Shown here piece by piece: positions 8,955 to 17,837 of a stretch of DNA of 32,810 nt. Under the pieces are notes generated by a model. That model was not told the DNA's origin, searched no databases, and saw only the letters and a list, made by a program, of their open reading frames with translations. The translations under genes were made by a program, and so were the position numbers. Position 1 is the stretch's first letter. Every line of letters begins with the position of its first letter. This DNA comes from a virus, in IMG/VR virus record IMGVR_UViG_3300030430_002820, positions 1 through 32,810 of that record; one strand, 5' to 3'.

Positions 8955-9482
8955 TTATTTATTATTGTTAATTAAAGTTTCCATTACTCTATCAAGAGTA
9001 GATTGTTTTCTATTATGAGCTAACTTAAATTTAGGCTCAAATACATCCTCTGAATTATGTTGAATTGGTTCTGCTGCAGGTTCTGCAGAGAGTTTTTCAA
9101 TTTCTTTTGACATAGAGACTTTATCATCATGATATTTAAGTTCCATATCTTCAATCATTTTTTTCATTGAAGCCATGTCTTTTTCATATTGTTCTCTAGT
9201 AACATATTTATCCATGTCAAGTTCAACATCTTCTTCGTCAGAAATAAGTTCAGATTCTTGTTCTTCAAGTTTAACTTCTTCAGCCGTAACTTCCACGTCC
9301 TCTGGTTTTACTTCTTCTAAATGTACTTCTTCGTTTACCGCTTCCTCAGTAAGTTTCAAAGACATTTCAGCTTCCTCCTGTAATTGTTCTTCAACAACTT
9401 CTTTAGAAAGCTCCTCTTTTTTAATTAAAGATAATTTTTCCATAATATCTTTTAATATCATTGTAGCTTTATTCTTTTCCAT
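8955..9482 (-). CDS. Capsid scaffolding protein
   Basis: A 175-residue protein that is extremely acidic in residues 25-100 (runs of E, D and V such as EEVKLEEQESELISDEEDVELD), then coiled-coil (MASMKKMIEDMELKYHDDKVSMSKEIEKL, about 105-132) with a basic C-terminal end (FKLAHNRKQSTLDRVMETLINNNK). This architecture, helical acidic body with a basic capsid-binding tail, is that of phage scaffolds, which nucleate procapsid assembly and are cut by the protease. It lies between the protease and the capsid genes, exactly where a scaffold is expected. Confidence 0.75.
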   Translation of the reverse strand: MEKNKATMILKDIMEKLSLIKKEELSKEVVEEQLQEEAEMSLKLTEEAVNEEVHLEEVKPEDVEVTAEEVKLEEQESELISDEEDVELDMDKYVTREQYEKDMASMKKMIEDMELKYHDDKVSMSKEIEKLSAEPAAEPIQHNSEDVFEPKFKLAHNRKQSTLDRVMETLINNNK

Positions 9483-9536
9483 AACTTAAGTTTAGATTTA
9501 TATATATGTAATAAATTGTAAATAAAGTGTTAGATT

Positions 9537-9674
9537 TTATATTTTACCAATACCCTGAGCTCTCAGAGTACCATCACAACACTTTATGGAATAAGATTTT
9601 CCATCTTTACAAAGACAACCTCTACGACTATTCTTAGGTACGTTTCTGCCTACAGTTTCTTTTGTCTTTTTCAT
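9537..9674 (-). CDS. Small cysteine-rich basic protein, 45 aa
   Basis: The ATG at 9674 overlaps the protease stop codon by ATGA, a strong sign of translational coupling, and the frame runs 46 codons to TAA. The product, MKKTKETVGRNVPKNS and then RRGCLCKDGKSYSIKCCDG, contains a CxC...CC arrangement of four cysteines within 17 residues and ends GTLRAQGIGKI. The C-x-C / C-C pattern suggests a zinc knuckle or disulphide mini-fold. Similar RRGCLC...CCDG...AQGIG proteins recur in Bacteroidetes phages, to my recollection, but I know no function. Its location inside the capsid module hints at a virion or assembly role. Confidence 0.75.
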   Translation of the reverse strand: MKKTKETVGRNVPKNSRRGCLCKDGKSYSIKCCDGTLRAQGIGKI

Positions 9675-11236
9675 TTTTTACTTTTAGGATGTTTAGCTGG
9701 CAACAAATCATAATCTGTTGTATATTTTGCATTTTGTGGCCTACCGTTTCTTACAAGATACATAAATGCGTTGACTCTCGCATGTGCCCATTGTGAGGGT
9801 GATTTAACATTAGGTGAATGGCTAGTATTAAATGCACCAAGTCCTCTTTGAAATACAGATGCTAACATACCTACCGTTATACCATAACCTAATTTTTCTT
9901 TATATCTTTTGTTAAAATCGTCAGCTTTTTTTTGCAAAGACGCTCTATCTTTTGCAGATACTTTAGCTCCACGTTTACCAGAAGCATCACCTTTTGCTGT
10001 TCCTTTACCTTTTGGATTTCTATTAGGTGTACCTGAAGCTGGTGCTTTAGGACTTTTTCTTATACCTCCTCTTGGGCCAACCTCTGCCATTTTTACACAC
10101 TTACCATTCATTCTTTTGAAACCACTTGGACATTTAGTGTGTTTATACATTTCATCTTTCTTATGAAACTCACAAGGCATATACCAAGTTTTACCTTCAA
10201 ACTCATGTTCATGAATACCTTCGCATCCAATATCCTTTGCCATCTTCTCAGCCATTTCTTTTGAAGCATAAGCAAGTCTGTCATCTAATATTGCATAATC
10301 TTTGTCAACCACCATTGATGCCATCTTAAGTTCACCAAGTTCTCTTAGTTTACCTCTCGACCAGTTTAACCCTGCTTTACCACCCCATAGTAAATATGAT
10401 ATAGTGCCACATGCTTTTGTGTCATTAGCATCATAATAAGTTTCTGCTCGACTTAAATATGAATACATGCGTTTAATCGTTGACAATGAGAGACTCGCAC
10501 CTCTGCTTAATTGCTGAGCTCTTACTTTTCCAACGCTTGTTGCACATTTATTATTTACTTTTTTATTTAGTTCAATACCTCTCTTTGCATTATTTCTAAC
10601 ACCACTACCATAATCACTATATGTTTTTAACTGATACTTATTGCCAAGTATTGAATTGGCAATCTCTAATAATATTTCTTCTGCTTCTTCCTCATCATTT
10701 GCTGAAGTTAAAGCACTCATATCTAATTTATCTGTAAAGTAACCTTCTATAGAAAAACCTTTAACTAAACCTGTTTTAACATATTCATTCCATACAGCAT
10801 CATTATTTACTTTCATAGTAACCATCCAAGTACCTTCAGGTAAATCAAATCCATACTTTTTAGATTTATCCATATTAGAATCTTCTATAATCCAAGATTC
10901 AACTACAGACAATCCATTTAATTGTGCTTGATGTTCTAGTGTAGATTTGTTTTGATTGCCTCTCATTAGAAATAATTGTGATGCTTGTCTTACTGTATCT
11001 TTTGAGAAGTATATAAAATAATCTTCTCCACCATTTGACCTAAATATATTTTTGTTAGGTATAAGAGCTGGGCCAACTAATATTCTTTTTTCATTGTCAA
11101 CTTCAGCTAATTTAACTTCTTCATTTTTTGATAATGCAATAAAGTTTTCTTCAATAGCTGGTTTATCAACTATAGATATAGCTTCTATACCAGACATTAA
11201 TTGTTCTTCGTCAATAAGTAGTTCTATAATTTTCAT
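9671..11236 (-). CDS. Prohead protease (XkdF-like) fused to extra domains
   Basis: A 521-residue multidomain protein. Residues 1-170 match the XkdF-like prohead protease/head morphogenesis pattern: DEEQLMSGIEAISIVDKPAI, then ILVGPALIPNKNIFR, ISTLEHQ-type KSTLEHQAQL with a candidate catalytic His, ESWIIEDSNMDKSKKYGFDLPEGTWMV and VKGFSIEGYF with the candidate Ser. Residues about 200-300 form a second helical domain (YGSGVRNNAKRGIELN ... KACGTISYLLWGGKAG). Residues about 385-521 form a third, opening GPRGGIRKSPKAPASG and ending LPAKHPKSKK; this resembles a domain of unknown function often attached to phage structural proteins (DUF5824/DUF5872-like). It would mature the procapsid and cut the scaffold. 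The fused domains about triple the usual protease length. Confidence 0.75.
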   Translation of the reverse strand: MKIIELLIDEEQLMSGIEAISIVDKPAIEENFIALSKNEEVKLAEVDNEKRILVGPALIPNKNIFRSNGGEDYFIYFSKDTVRQASQLFLMRGNQNKSTLEHQAQLNGLSVVESWIIEDSNMDKSKKYGFDLPEGTWMVTMKVNNDAVWNEYVKTGLVKGFSIEGYFTDKLDMSALTSANDEEEAEEILLEIANSILGNKYQLKTYSDYGSGVRNNAKRGIELNKKVNNKCATSVGKVRAQQLSRGASLSLSTIKRMYSYLSRAETYYDANDTKACGTISYLLWGGKAGLNWSRGKLRELGELKMASMVVDKDYAILDDRLAYASKEMAEKMAKDIGCEGIHEHEFEGKTWYMPCEFHKKDEMYKHTKCPSGFKRMNGKCVKMAEVGPRGGIRKSPKAPASGTPNRNPKGKGTAKGDASGKRGAKVSAKDRASLQKKADDFNKRYKEKLGYGITVGMLASVFQRGLGAFNTSHSPNVKSPSQWAHARVNAFMYLVRNGRPQNAKYTTDYDLLPAKHPKSKK

Positions 11237-11253
11237 ATTAGATTTATATATAA

Positions 11254-12858
11254 TTAATTTATACTTGCGTTATTTGTAATATTTCTGTCAAGCTCTTGTT
11301 GAGTAGTTACCTCTTTACCAACAACAAATGCTTGTATAGGTCTGCCAGTAACACCAGCTAATGATGTTGCTAGCTGTGATGTTTCACTTGCACCTACTAC
11401 ATTAAAGTCAGGTGCTTGGATAACAGTCTGTCCACCAGATTGAGAACCTTGTCCTCCTGCAGGTGTTTTGATTCTTCTTATCGCTGCAACTTGTGCTAAA
11501 CCTTGTACAACTGCTGCTGCTGCTGCAATAGCTGCCCTTACAGGTGCATCAACAACAGGTAAACTAAATTGACTTTCGTAAGCCTTTTGAGCTGCTGCAT
11601 AAGTTGATATTAAAGTACCAGCTATAGCAAGACCTTTACCGACACCTGTTTGTTCACCAGCTAATCTACCTAATCCAACCAAAGCATTACCTGTGTCATT
11701 ATAAGCTTGTATTTTAGAATCGGCCTCTATCTCGGCAAGTTTTATTTGGTCTTTACTTGCTTTTTTAATCATCTTTGTTTGTTCTGTAAGACCCTTATTT
11801 AAAACCGATAAACTTTTTACTGCTGAATCACCTGCACCATCAAGTGCATCTCTAGCAAATATTTGTAATTTTGATAGACCTTCAAACAAATCTCTATCAA
11901 GAACAATATCTTTTATGCCTTTAAAAGCTTTTACAACACCTATATCATCTCTATCTCCAAATTCACCTAAGGCTAAAAAGCTTTGTGTTAGATTATCAAT
12001 CTCTTGTTGTATTTCTGCTATTGCTTGTTGTCTTCTTTCTTTTGACTTTGCTATAGCATCAACTACAGCACTTTCAATACCTAATCCACTTTTTATAGCA
12101 ATCATTACTTTGTCAAAAAAGCCAATATTATCAATTAGTCTTTGGTTTTCTATTTCTATAAGTTCACCATACTTTTGCTGTATCAAAGACATTAAGGCTT
12201 GTGCTTGTGCTTTCTTTTTTAAAGCTGGAATGTAATCTTCTATAGCTTGTATTGAATCTTTTGTAAGTGTGCCTTCTTCATTTAGTTGTAAATTAAGTTC
12301 TTTATGTTCTCTGTTAAGTTCATCTAAGGCTGCCTGTTTTTCACCATAAGTTCTTGTAACATCGTTTAGAACTATACTTAATGTTTCTAGTCTGCCAATT
12401 TGCTCACCTGCAGCTTTTGCTGCATCTTCTTGTGCTTTTCTTAAATCTTTTACAGCTTGTGTTGTGCCTGTTAACATGTCAAGTAGTTTAGGCCCGAATG
12501 AAATTAAAAGTTGTACTAAGATTAAGAATCCACCTGTTCCAATTAAAGATTTACCTAATTGTTTAAAAGATTCAATAGCACTTCCATTTGTTTCTATAAA
12601 ACTAGATAATAATGTTACTACTTGTGATAAGTTGTTTGCGATTGCTGTAAAACCAAATGAAGCATCAGAAGCTAAACGTCCAGTTTCTAAAAGTATTGCG
12701 TTATTTAATCCTGATTGTGCTCTTGCTTTTTTTGTAGTTTCAACTACTTTCATTTGGGCATTCGATAAACCCTGTAATGATTTTTCTACTTTAGATACGG
12801 CAATATTTGCATCTTTAGCACCAACCTGTATTTGAATTAATATTTTCTTAGTTGCCAT
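11254..12858 (-). CDS. Tail tape measure protein
   Basis: A 534-residue protein, mostly alpha-helical, with coiled-coil stretches (residues 145-290 rich in A, E, K, Q, L) and a hydrophobic segment near 113-133 (GGFLILVQLLISFGPKLL). A second Ala/Gly-rich hydrophobic part (TGVGKGLAIAGTLISTYAAAQKA, then AAIAAAAAVVQGLAQVAAI) near 400-460 is typical of tape measure C-terminal regions. Tape measures set tail length at roughly 0.15 nm per residue, so a tail of about 80 nm would be expected. It is read from an ATG 11 nt inside the preceding 48-residue gene. Start chosen because MATKKILIQIQVGAKDANIAV gives the usual short N-terminal strand. Confidence 0.8.
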   Translation of the reverse strand: MATKKILIQIQVGAKDANIAVSKVEKSLQGLSNAQMKVVETTKKARAQSGLNNAILLETGRLASDASFGFTAIANNLSQVVTLLSSFIETNGSAIESFKQLGKSLIGTGGFLILVQLLISFGPKLLDMLTGTTQAVKDLRKAQEDAAKAAGEQIGRLETLSIVLNDVTRTYGEKQAALDELNREHKELNLQLNEEGTLTKDSIQAIEDYIPALKKKAQAQALMSLIQQKYGELIEIENQRLIDNIGFFDKVMIAIKSGLGIESAVVDAIAKSKERRQQAIAEIQQEIDNLTQSFLALGEFGDRDDIGVVKAFKGIKDIVLDRDLFEGLSKLQIFARDALDGAGDSAVKSLSVLNKGLTEQTKMIKKASKDQIKLAEIEADSKIQAYNDTGNALVGLGRLAGEQTGVGKGLAIAGTLISTYAAAQKAYESQFSLPVVDAPVRAAIAAAAAVVQGLAQVAAIRRIKTPAGGQGSQSGGQTVIQAPDFNVVGASETSQLATSLAGVTGRPIQAFVVGKEVTTQQELDRNITNNASIN

Positions 12859-12994
12859 ATCTTAATCTTTTTAGTTGCTGCTTCATTTCTTTATAATTAC
12901 TAACAGCTTTGTATTTACCTTTTGCTATTTCTATTATTTCATCTTCACCATACCAATCTGATGCGTTAAGTAAATCTATTATCTGTTTTATCAT
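12848..12994 (-). CDS. Small helical protein upstream of tape measure, 48 aa
   Basis: A 49-codon frame starting MIKQIIDLLNASDWYGEDE and ending QLKRLRYGN fills the gap between the 813-residue tail protein and the tape measure, with its last 11 nt overlapping the tape measure start. It starts 3 nt before the end of the upstream gene region (leader ATAATTATG). Predicted to be helical with an acidic first half and a basic second half. Unknown function; the slot immediately before the tape measure is often used by tail chaperones, but the chaperone here is clearly elsewhere. Confidence 0.7.
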   Translation of the reverse strand: MIKQIIDLLNASDWYGEDEIIEIAKGKYKAVSNYKEMKQQLKRLRYGN

Positions 12995-12996
12995 AA

Positions 12997-15438
12997 TTAT
13001 AGTTTGTTTAATAATTCTAAATTCGATACTTCAGTTTTAAAGTTTGTGCTTATAGAATTAATACGAAAGGTACGGTCTTGTATTACAAACTCGTCATTCA
13101 ATCTATAATTTGCTAATATATCAGTTGTTAAATAAGCTTTTAACTTAAATAATCTTCTTTTTTCATTGAATATGCCGTCAATATAAGTTTTATAAAACTT
13201 CTTAAATAATGAGTTGGTTGTGCCAAGATAATCTATCAAGTTCCATTCGTCTATTTCGTTATCAAAGTTTATTGTAAATGCAGGTGGTCTTATAATTACA
13301 AAAGCTTCGCTATTAGCCATAATGTCTAAACTAATTGTAAGTTGTGTATTACTATCAACTGCAGTAACTACAGCACTTGTATTGTCTGTTGTATTTAAAA
13401 CAATATCACCAACATTTACCGTAGCAACAAAGTTTTGACCTGATTGAATTAATTTATTAGTTGCAGCACTTGTAGTTGTACCTAAGTCTTCAGGATTACT
13501 TCTATTACTACCTCTTTCATTAGTATTGCTTGGTCTGTGATATTGTGTAATAGAAACAGGTGTTCCGTCTGAAATCCATTTGATACCTTTTGGTGAACTT
13601 AGTCCAGTTTCTTGTACACCATAAAAAATTAAAGGTGCTGGCAAAACTGGTTCATAGTTTCCTGTATTTGGTGTTACATCTGTATCTGATGTAAATTCAC
13701 CTGCAGCAGAGTAACCCCATTGAATATCTGTTACAAAAGCTTGTGGTTGTGTAACACCTGAGTATGGGCTACTTCCTGTTTCGTTATCGTCAAATAATCT
13801 TTCAAACTTCATGTGTTCAAAAGGAGCTTCTACGTCATAAACTGTTCCTCTATCTATATTTTGTGGCCTTACTTCTTCATTACCAAATACCTCGTTAAAT
13901 TGTTCTAAATGATTTATAGATAAAAGTGTTTTAGGTTCTTGATATTTAAAATCTATCTCACTAAATTCAAAAGCTCTATCTATCTGTGTATTTGAAGTGT
14001 CAACATATTTTGTAATATCATATTCACCTCCTGATGGATTATTAACTCTATCTGCATAAAAATTGTCCAATGTATCTACAAATATTTTGCCAAAGTCAGC
14101 ATCGCCAACGTCATCTATGAAAAATGCTGTAAGGTTAAACATTTTAAATAAACCACTTAAAAAATCTATAGTTTTTATTTTTGGTGTGTTCTGTGTTATT
14201 ATAATCTCACTTACAGTTGATATAGCTGCGGCTGAACCATTAATATTATATACAGCGTTTATCTCAGATGTTGGATTGCCCGTCAAAGGGTCAAGAATAA
14301 GTTCTGTTAGTTCTATGCTAGGTGTAAAAGATATTGCTGTCTCTGATTCAATAATCCATTTGACTTGAAAGTTTACAGCATTAAAAGATGAAGGTATCTC
14401 AAATGTTAGTGCTCTTACTGAACCAGATTCATTAGAGCTTTGTGCTAAGGTTGTACCACTTACATAATCAATAGCTTTCATTGTAAAAGGTATGCTTTGG
14501 TTTGCACCTGCTGTAGTTACAGTTAGAACACCTCTAAAACTATTTGTATGATTTTGTACAGTAAATCCCCAACTATCTCCACTTACGTTAAAGTGTGGGA
14601 CTGTACCAGAAGAATAACCCCAGTTTCCACATATTCGACTTAATATTTCATCTTGGTTAACATCTCCTCCTATAGGGCCTTTGTTTCTACATAACCATAA
14701 ATATAAATTAGAAAACTCTGTATTGTTAAAAAAGTCTCTAGTAAATACAACATTACTCGGATAACCGTTTGCGATTGTATATTTATTTTCTATAGCTTCG
14801 ATAATAGTCAAACATTTTATCGCTGGCTTTAAATCATCAAACGCTAGTCCAATATTGTTTTGTGTTGTATTATAATATAAGTTTCCACTATATTGTGGTG
14901 ATGATTCGGCAGAATCATAATAAAATCTTTTTGTATGAGATATAAGTGGATATATAATTTTACTTGATGATAAACCACTTTGTAAACCTGTCTTTACATT
15001 TGAGCTAGAATAATCATGTGTAAAATTATCGAGCTGAGGTAAATCAGATAATTCGTCATCGCCAAGTAAATCTTTTAGATTTATAGTATTGCCATAAAAA
15101 ACTAAAGTATATGCAAAAGGTTTATTGTCTTTTAACTTAACGTTTTCCAAAGATATTTTACCTCGTTTGAAAGGATTGAAGTCAAGTTCCATGATTGCAT
15201 CTTTTCTAGTTCTAGCATCAAAGTTGTTTTCTATTTCATATCTATACCAATGTTCAAATATTTTGTTATTGTCTCTTGATGCAGGAACTGTAAAGCTTTG
15301 ACTAAAATCCATAAATACTTTACCTATATCTCTTACATCTTGTATCTTGGATGTTAAGCTTATAGTTTCGTCATCAAACATATCTACTCTTTGATAATCT
15401 TTATCAGAGTTTTTTATGTATAAAACTACTTTCTGCAT
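12997..15438 (-). CDS. Large tail/baseplate-like structural protein, 813 aa
   Basis: The N-terminus MQKVVLYIKNSDKDYQRVDMFDDETISLTSKIQDVRD resembles a family of large tail proteins of Bacteroidetes phages that probably form the distal tail or tail-tip hub. Residues 50-130 (FTVPASRDNNKIFEHWY) are the family-specific start; the rest is a mosaic of beta-rich domains. Residues about 651-720 form a module also present in the next gene upstream (see 15438-16796). Overlaps that gene by one base (TAATG). The C-terminal end (RLNDEFVIQDRTFRINSISTNFKTEVSNLELLNKL) looks like a compact beta domain. Virion tail role is likely; the exact position in the tail is inferred. Confidence 0.65.
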   Translation of the reverse strand: MQKVVLYIKNSDKDYQRVDMFDDETISLTSKIQDVRDIGKVFMDFSQSFTVPASRDNNKIFEHWYRYEIENNFDARTRKDAIMELDFNPFKRGKISLENVKLKDNKPFAYTLVFYGNTINLKDLLGDDELSDLPQLDNFTHDYSSSNVKTGLQSGLSSSKIIYPLISHTKRFYYDSAESSPQYSGNLYYNTTQNNIGLAFDDLKPAIKCLTIIEAIENKYTIANGYPSNVVFTRDFFNNTEFSNLYLWLCRNKGPIGGDVNQDEILSRICGNWGYSSGTVPHFNVSGDSWGFTVQNHTNSFRGVLTVTTAGANQSIPFTMKAIDYVSGTTLAQSSNESGSVRALTFEIPSSFNAVNFQVKWIIESETAISFTPSIELTELILDPLTGNPTSEINAVYNINGSAAAISTVSEIIITQNTPKIKTIDFLSGLFKMFNLTAFFIDDVGDADFGKIFVDTLDNFYADRVNNPSGGEYDITKYVDTSNTQIDRAFEFSEIDFKYQEPKTLLSINHLEQFNEVFGNEEVRPQNIDRGTVYDVEAPFEHMKFERLFDDNETGSSPYSGVTQPQAFVTDIQWGYSAAGEFTSDTDVTPNTGNYEPVLPAPLIFYGVQETGLSSPKGIKWISDGTPVSITQYHRPSNTNERGSNRSNPEDLGTTTSAATNKLIQSGQNFVATVNVGDIVLNTTDNTSAVVTAVDSNTQLTISLDIMANSEAFVIIRPPAFTINFDNEIDEWNLIDYLGTTNSLFKKFYKTYIDGIFNEKRRLFKLKAYLTTDILANYRLNDEFVIQDRTFRINSISTNFKTEVSNLELLNKL

Positions 15439-16796
15439 TATAAAATATTATTTATTTTATCAAAGGCGTAATCGAATTGAACAGTATAGTTTATAAGTTT
15501 ATCATTTACAGACTTTTTAAATCTAAGTGTGTTCGATTTTAAGTTAACAGGTAATACTGTTGTTATGTCGTCAACCCATACTTGTTCAGCTAACATTTTT
15601 TGTTTTACTATTTCATTGTATGATTCTGGATAGTAACCAGTATTAACAGTAATACTTTCTTTACCATTAGCCATAAATTTCTTTTCTTGATGTTTAGATA
15701 AAGCATAAGAAGGTGTGCCACCAGAATTTTCTAAATCTAATATATTGTTCTTATACTTTTCACTTCTTATATTAATTTCTTTGAATGACTTTTTGAAATA
15801 CCATATATTTTGTAGTGCACCAAATTTATTATAGAATATTAAATTAAGTGGACTGTATTTACATTCTTCTACTTTTTTCAATGTAATTACTGTATCGGTA
15901 AATCCAGATACAGATGTATCAAAAGTAACTATATCACCATCATTTAGTAACTGTGTGTCTTCAATTATTATATATTGTATTTTTTGATTTGTGTTACCGT
16001 TGTCAGCAATTTGTATAGGTGTTTGTCCTGAACCCCATGTACTGTCGTTAGTTTCCCAAAAGTCATTTGCTGCTTCCCAGTTTATATTTGAACCTGCTAA
16101 ACTTGTCAATGTTACAAGTGGCAACGCTTCAGCAAATACAGGTATTTTTATATCTTGTCCATCAAAATAATAAACATCTGTATTATTCTGTAAAACCATT
16201 GGTGTTGTTGTTGTTCTTGGATTAACACCATCTTCAAAGTAACCATAACCATCAATACCTAAAAAAGTATTAACAACTGTATTTTGGCCACCTACTTGAA
16301 CAATATTGCCTGCTGAATTAAATATTGTTACATCAGCATCAATCCATATAGTATCTGTTGCATAGTTGTTATATTCAGTAATCATATAATCTCTTGCAAG
16401 CTCACTTAGTTCAAATACAACATAGGGCATGGCATATATAATATAGTTTTCTCCATTAGCCATAATGTCTGCATCAAGAGTCAAAGTTGTGTCACTATCT
16501 ATCGCAGTTACTGAAGCTGTAGTATTATCTGTTGTGTTTTTTACAAAACTACCAACTTGTACTGTAGATGTAAAATTTTGTGTGCTATCAACTAATTTAT
16601 TTGATGTAGTTGCAGAAGTAGTACCTCTATCAAGTTCATCAAGCTTTTGTTCTTTTTGAATTGTATATCTTAAATAAGCATTAGTTCTTGAATTGTGTAA
16701 ACCTGTAAATATATACAATTGTAATTTAACAGAATTCAAATCTGCGTTTTTTACTTTCAAATAGAAAGGACTTCTTGTGTTTATAATTGTTGACAT
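15438..16796 (-). CDS. Tail structural protein with inserted repeat module, 452 aa
   Basis: A beta-rich protein starting MSTIINTRSPFYLKVKNADL, followed at residues 57-121 by a module rich in T, D and V (TSNKLVDSTQNF ... VGSFVKNTTDNTTASVTAIDSDTTLTL ... IMANGENYIIYAMP). The same module, with about half its residues identical, occurs in the adjacent 813-residue protein. The remainder (residues 125-452) has no recognised motif; it contains a long Thr/Asn-rich beta section and a C-terminal segment FKKSVNDKLINYTVQFDYAFDKINNIL. Encoded between the HK97-gp10-like protein and the large tail protein; TAATG overlap with the latter. Probably a tail fibre or baseplate partner of it. Confidence 0.6.
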   Translation of the reverse strand: MSTIINTRSPFYLKVKNADLNSVKLQLYIFTGLHNSRTNAYLRYTIQKEQKLDELDRGTTSATTSNKLVDSTQNFTSTVQVGSFVKNTTDNTTASVTAIDSDTTLTLDADIMANGENYIIYAMPYVVFELSELARDYMITEYNNYATDTIWIDADVTIFNSAGNIVQVGGQNTVVNTFLGIDGYGYFEDGVNPRTTTTPMVLQNNTDVYYFDGQDIKIPVFAEALPLVTLTSLAGSNINWEAANDFWETNDSTWGSGQTPIQIADNGNTNQKIQYIIIEDTQLLNDGDIVTFDTSVSGFTDTVITLKKVEECKYSPLNLIFYNKFGALQNIWYFKKSFKEINIRSEKYKNNILDLENSGGTPSYALSKHQEKKFMANGKESITVNTGYYPESYNEIVKQKMLAEQVWVDDITTVLPVNLKSNTLRFKKSVNDKLINYTVQFDYAFDKINNIL

Positions 16797-16797
16797 G

Positions 16798-17346
16798 TTA
16801 TTTCTCTATCTTTTTAAATGTTTCACCAGTTTTACCATAACCTAGCATAATCATAAACTCATCAATATTTTTACTTATATCGTCAATAATATTTGGTGTT
16901 ACGTCAATTATACTATCTACTTGTTGATTTACTAATTCAGTTAAAAAAGGAACTGGCTTGATGCCTTCTCTATTTATTTTTTGTGCAATCAAATTAGCAA
17001 CTCTATTTTTATCTTTTATAGAATCAAGAGTTACAGGTTTTCTGTTTATCCAACTTACAATATCATTTACTCTTACGTTTGTACCAGCTTTAGTTCCCTC
17101 ATCAATCTTTTCACCATAATCTTTACCTGTTATATTAAATTGAAAAAAATCACCACCTCTTACAATTTTAGTACTTAGTTGTAAACTATCTTTTAATTGT
17201 CCACTTGATTTTAGAGCACTTTGTATCGTTCTGCCAGATTTATACGTTCTAGTAAAAGGCTTGTCTATTCTAGCCTTTGCAAGTCTAATTAGTTTATTTG
17301 AATAATTAGTTAGAAAGGATTCTGTATTTTTTAATTTAAAACTCAT
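16798..17346 (-). CDS. HK97 gp10-like neck/tail completion protein
   Basis: A 182-residue protein with the hallmarks of the HK97-gp10 family: an N-terminal helix (SFLTNYSNKLIRLAKARID), a strand pair, then YGEKIDEGTKAG near residues 90-101, corresponding to the conserved YxxxxExGT loop, and a C-terminal helix ending in PVPFLTELVNQQVDSII. Such proteins sit at the head-tail interface. I start at the ATG at 17346 because it overlaps the upstream stop codon as TAATG; a TTG two codons upstream is possible but less likely. The gene ends 1 nt before the next start. Confidence 0.7.
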   Translation of the reverse strand: MSFKLKNTESFLTNYSNKLIRLAKARIDKPFTRTYKSGRTIQSALKSSGQLKDSLQLSTKIVRGGDFFQFNITGKDYGEKIDEGTKAGTNVRVNDIVSWINRKPVTLDSIKDKNRVANLIAQKINREGIKPVPFLTELVNQQVDSIIDVTPNIIDDISKNIDEFMIMLGYGKTGETFKKIEK

Positions 17347-17837
17347 TAGCAAGCACTTTGTCCATTTGAATTAATATCTGATATTTGATTGTTTGGCACA
17401 ATTACATCTAGTGTTAAAGACCAACCTGTAAGTAAATTTTCAAATCTGTCCTCAAACATCTGTGCTTCAAAATCTGTATCTATTTGAAATAAATCGCTAT
17501 ACAGTTCACCACGCCTAAGAGCACTCTGCAATCCATTGACAACAAAAAACATTGTATTTAAAATATCTTGTTTGTTATTTATATCATGAAAATAATTATT
17601 CTGTTCTTTTAAGTCTTCATTAGTTTCTGATACAACATCCATACATATTACTTGCATATTGAAACGAACAACATGCTCTTGAAAAGTACAACTGTTTACT
17701 ACTATGTGGGCTAATGGAAATATAGTTTGCTTTGATAAGTCAACTTCAAATATATCTCCAAATGTAACTGAATTAATATTACTGTTGCCTTGTAGATATG
17801 TTTTTAATTTATCTAGTATATCGTAAAATGTTGTCAT
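17346..17837 (-). CDS. Tail terminator-like protein, 163 aa
   Basis: A 163-residue protein, MTTFYDILDKLKTYLQGNSNINSVTFGDIFEVD..., with the helix-strand plan seen in tail terminator/completion proteins of siphoviruses. The start ATG overlaps the stop codon of the frameshifted tail chaperone (ATGA), placing it in the tail module. It has five cysteines (CTFQEH, VICMDV, QSAC) and a hydrophobic strand FPLAHIVVNS. Role inferred from order (next to the gp10-like protein and the tail chaperone) and size; direct motif support is weak. Confidence 0.5.
   Translation of the reverse strand: MTTFYDILDKLKTYLQGNSNINSVTFGDIFEVDLSKQTIFPLAHIVVNSCTFQEHVVRFNMQVICMDVVSETNEDLKEQNNYFHDINNKQDILNTMFFVVNGLQSALRRGELYSDLFQIDTDFEAQMFEDRFENLLTGWSLTLDVIVPNNQISDINSNGQSAC

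Noticed and set aside
9175-9489. Plus-strand frame with a serine-rich product of 104 residues
   Set aside because: It is the antisense of the glutamate-rich scaffold; GAA/GAG codons read as TTC/CTC and shift to serine-rich text.
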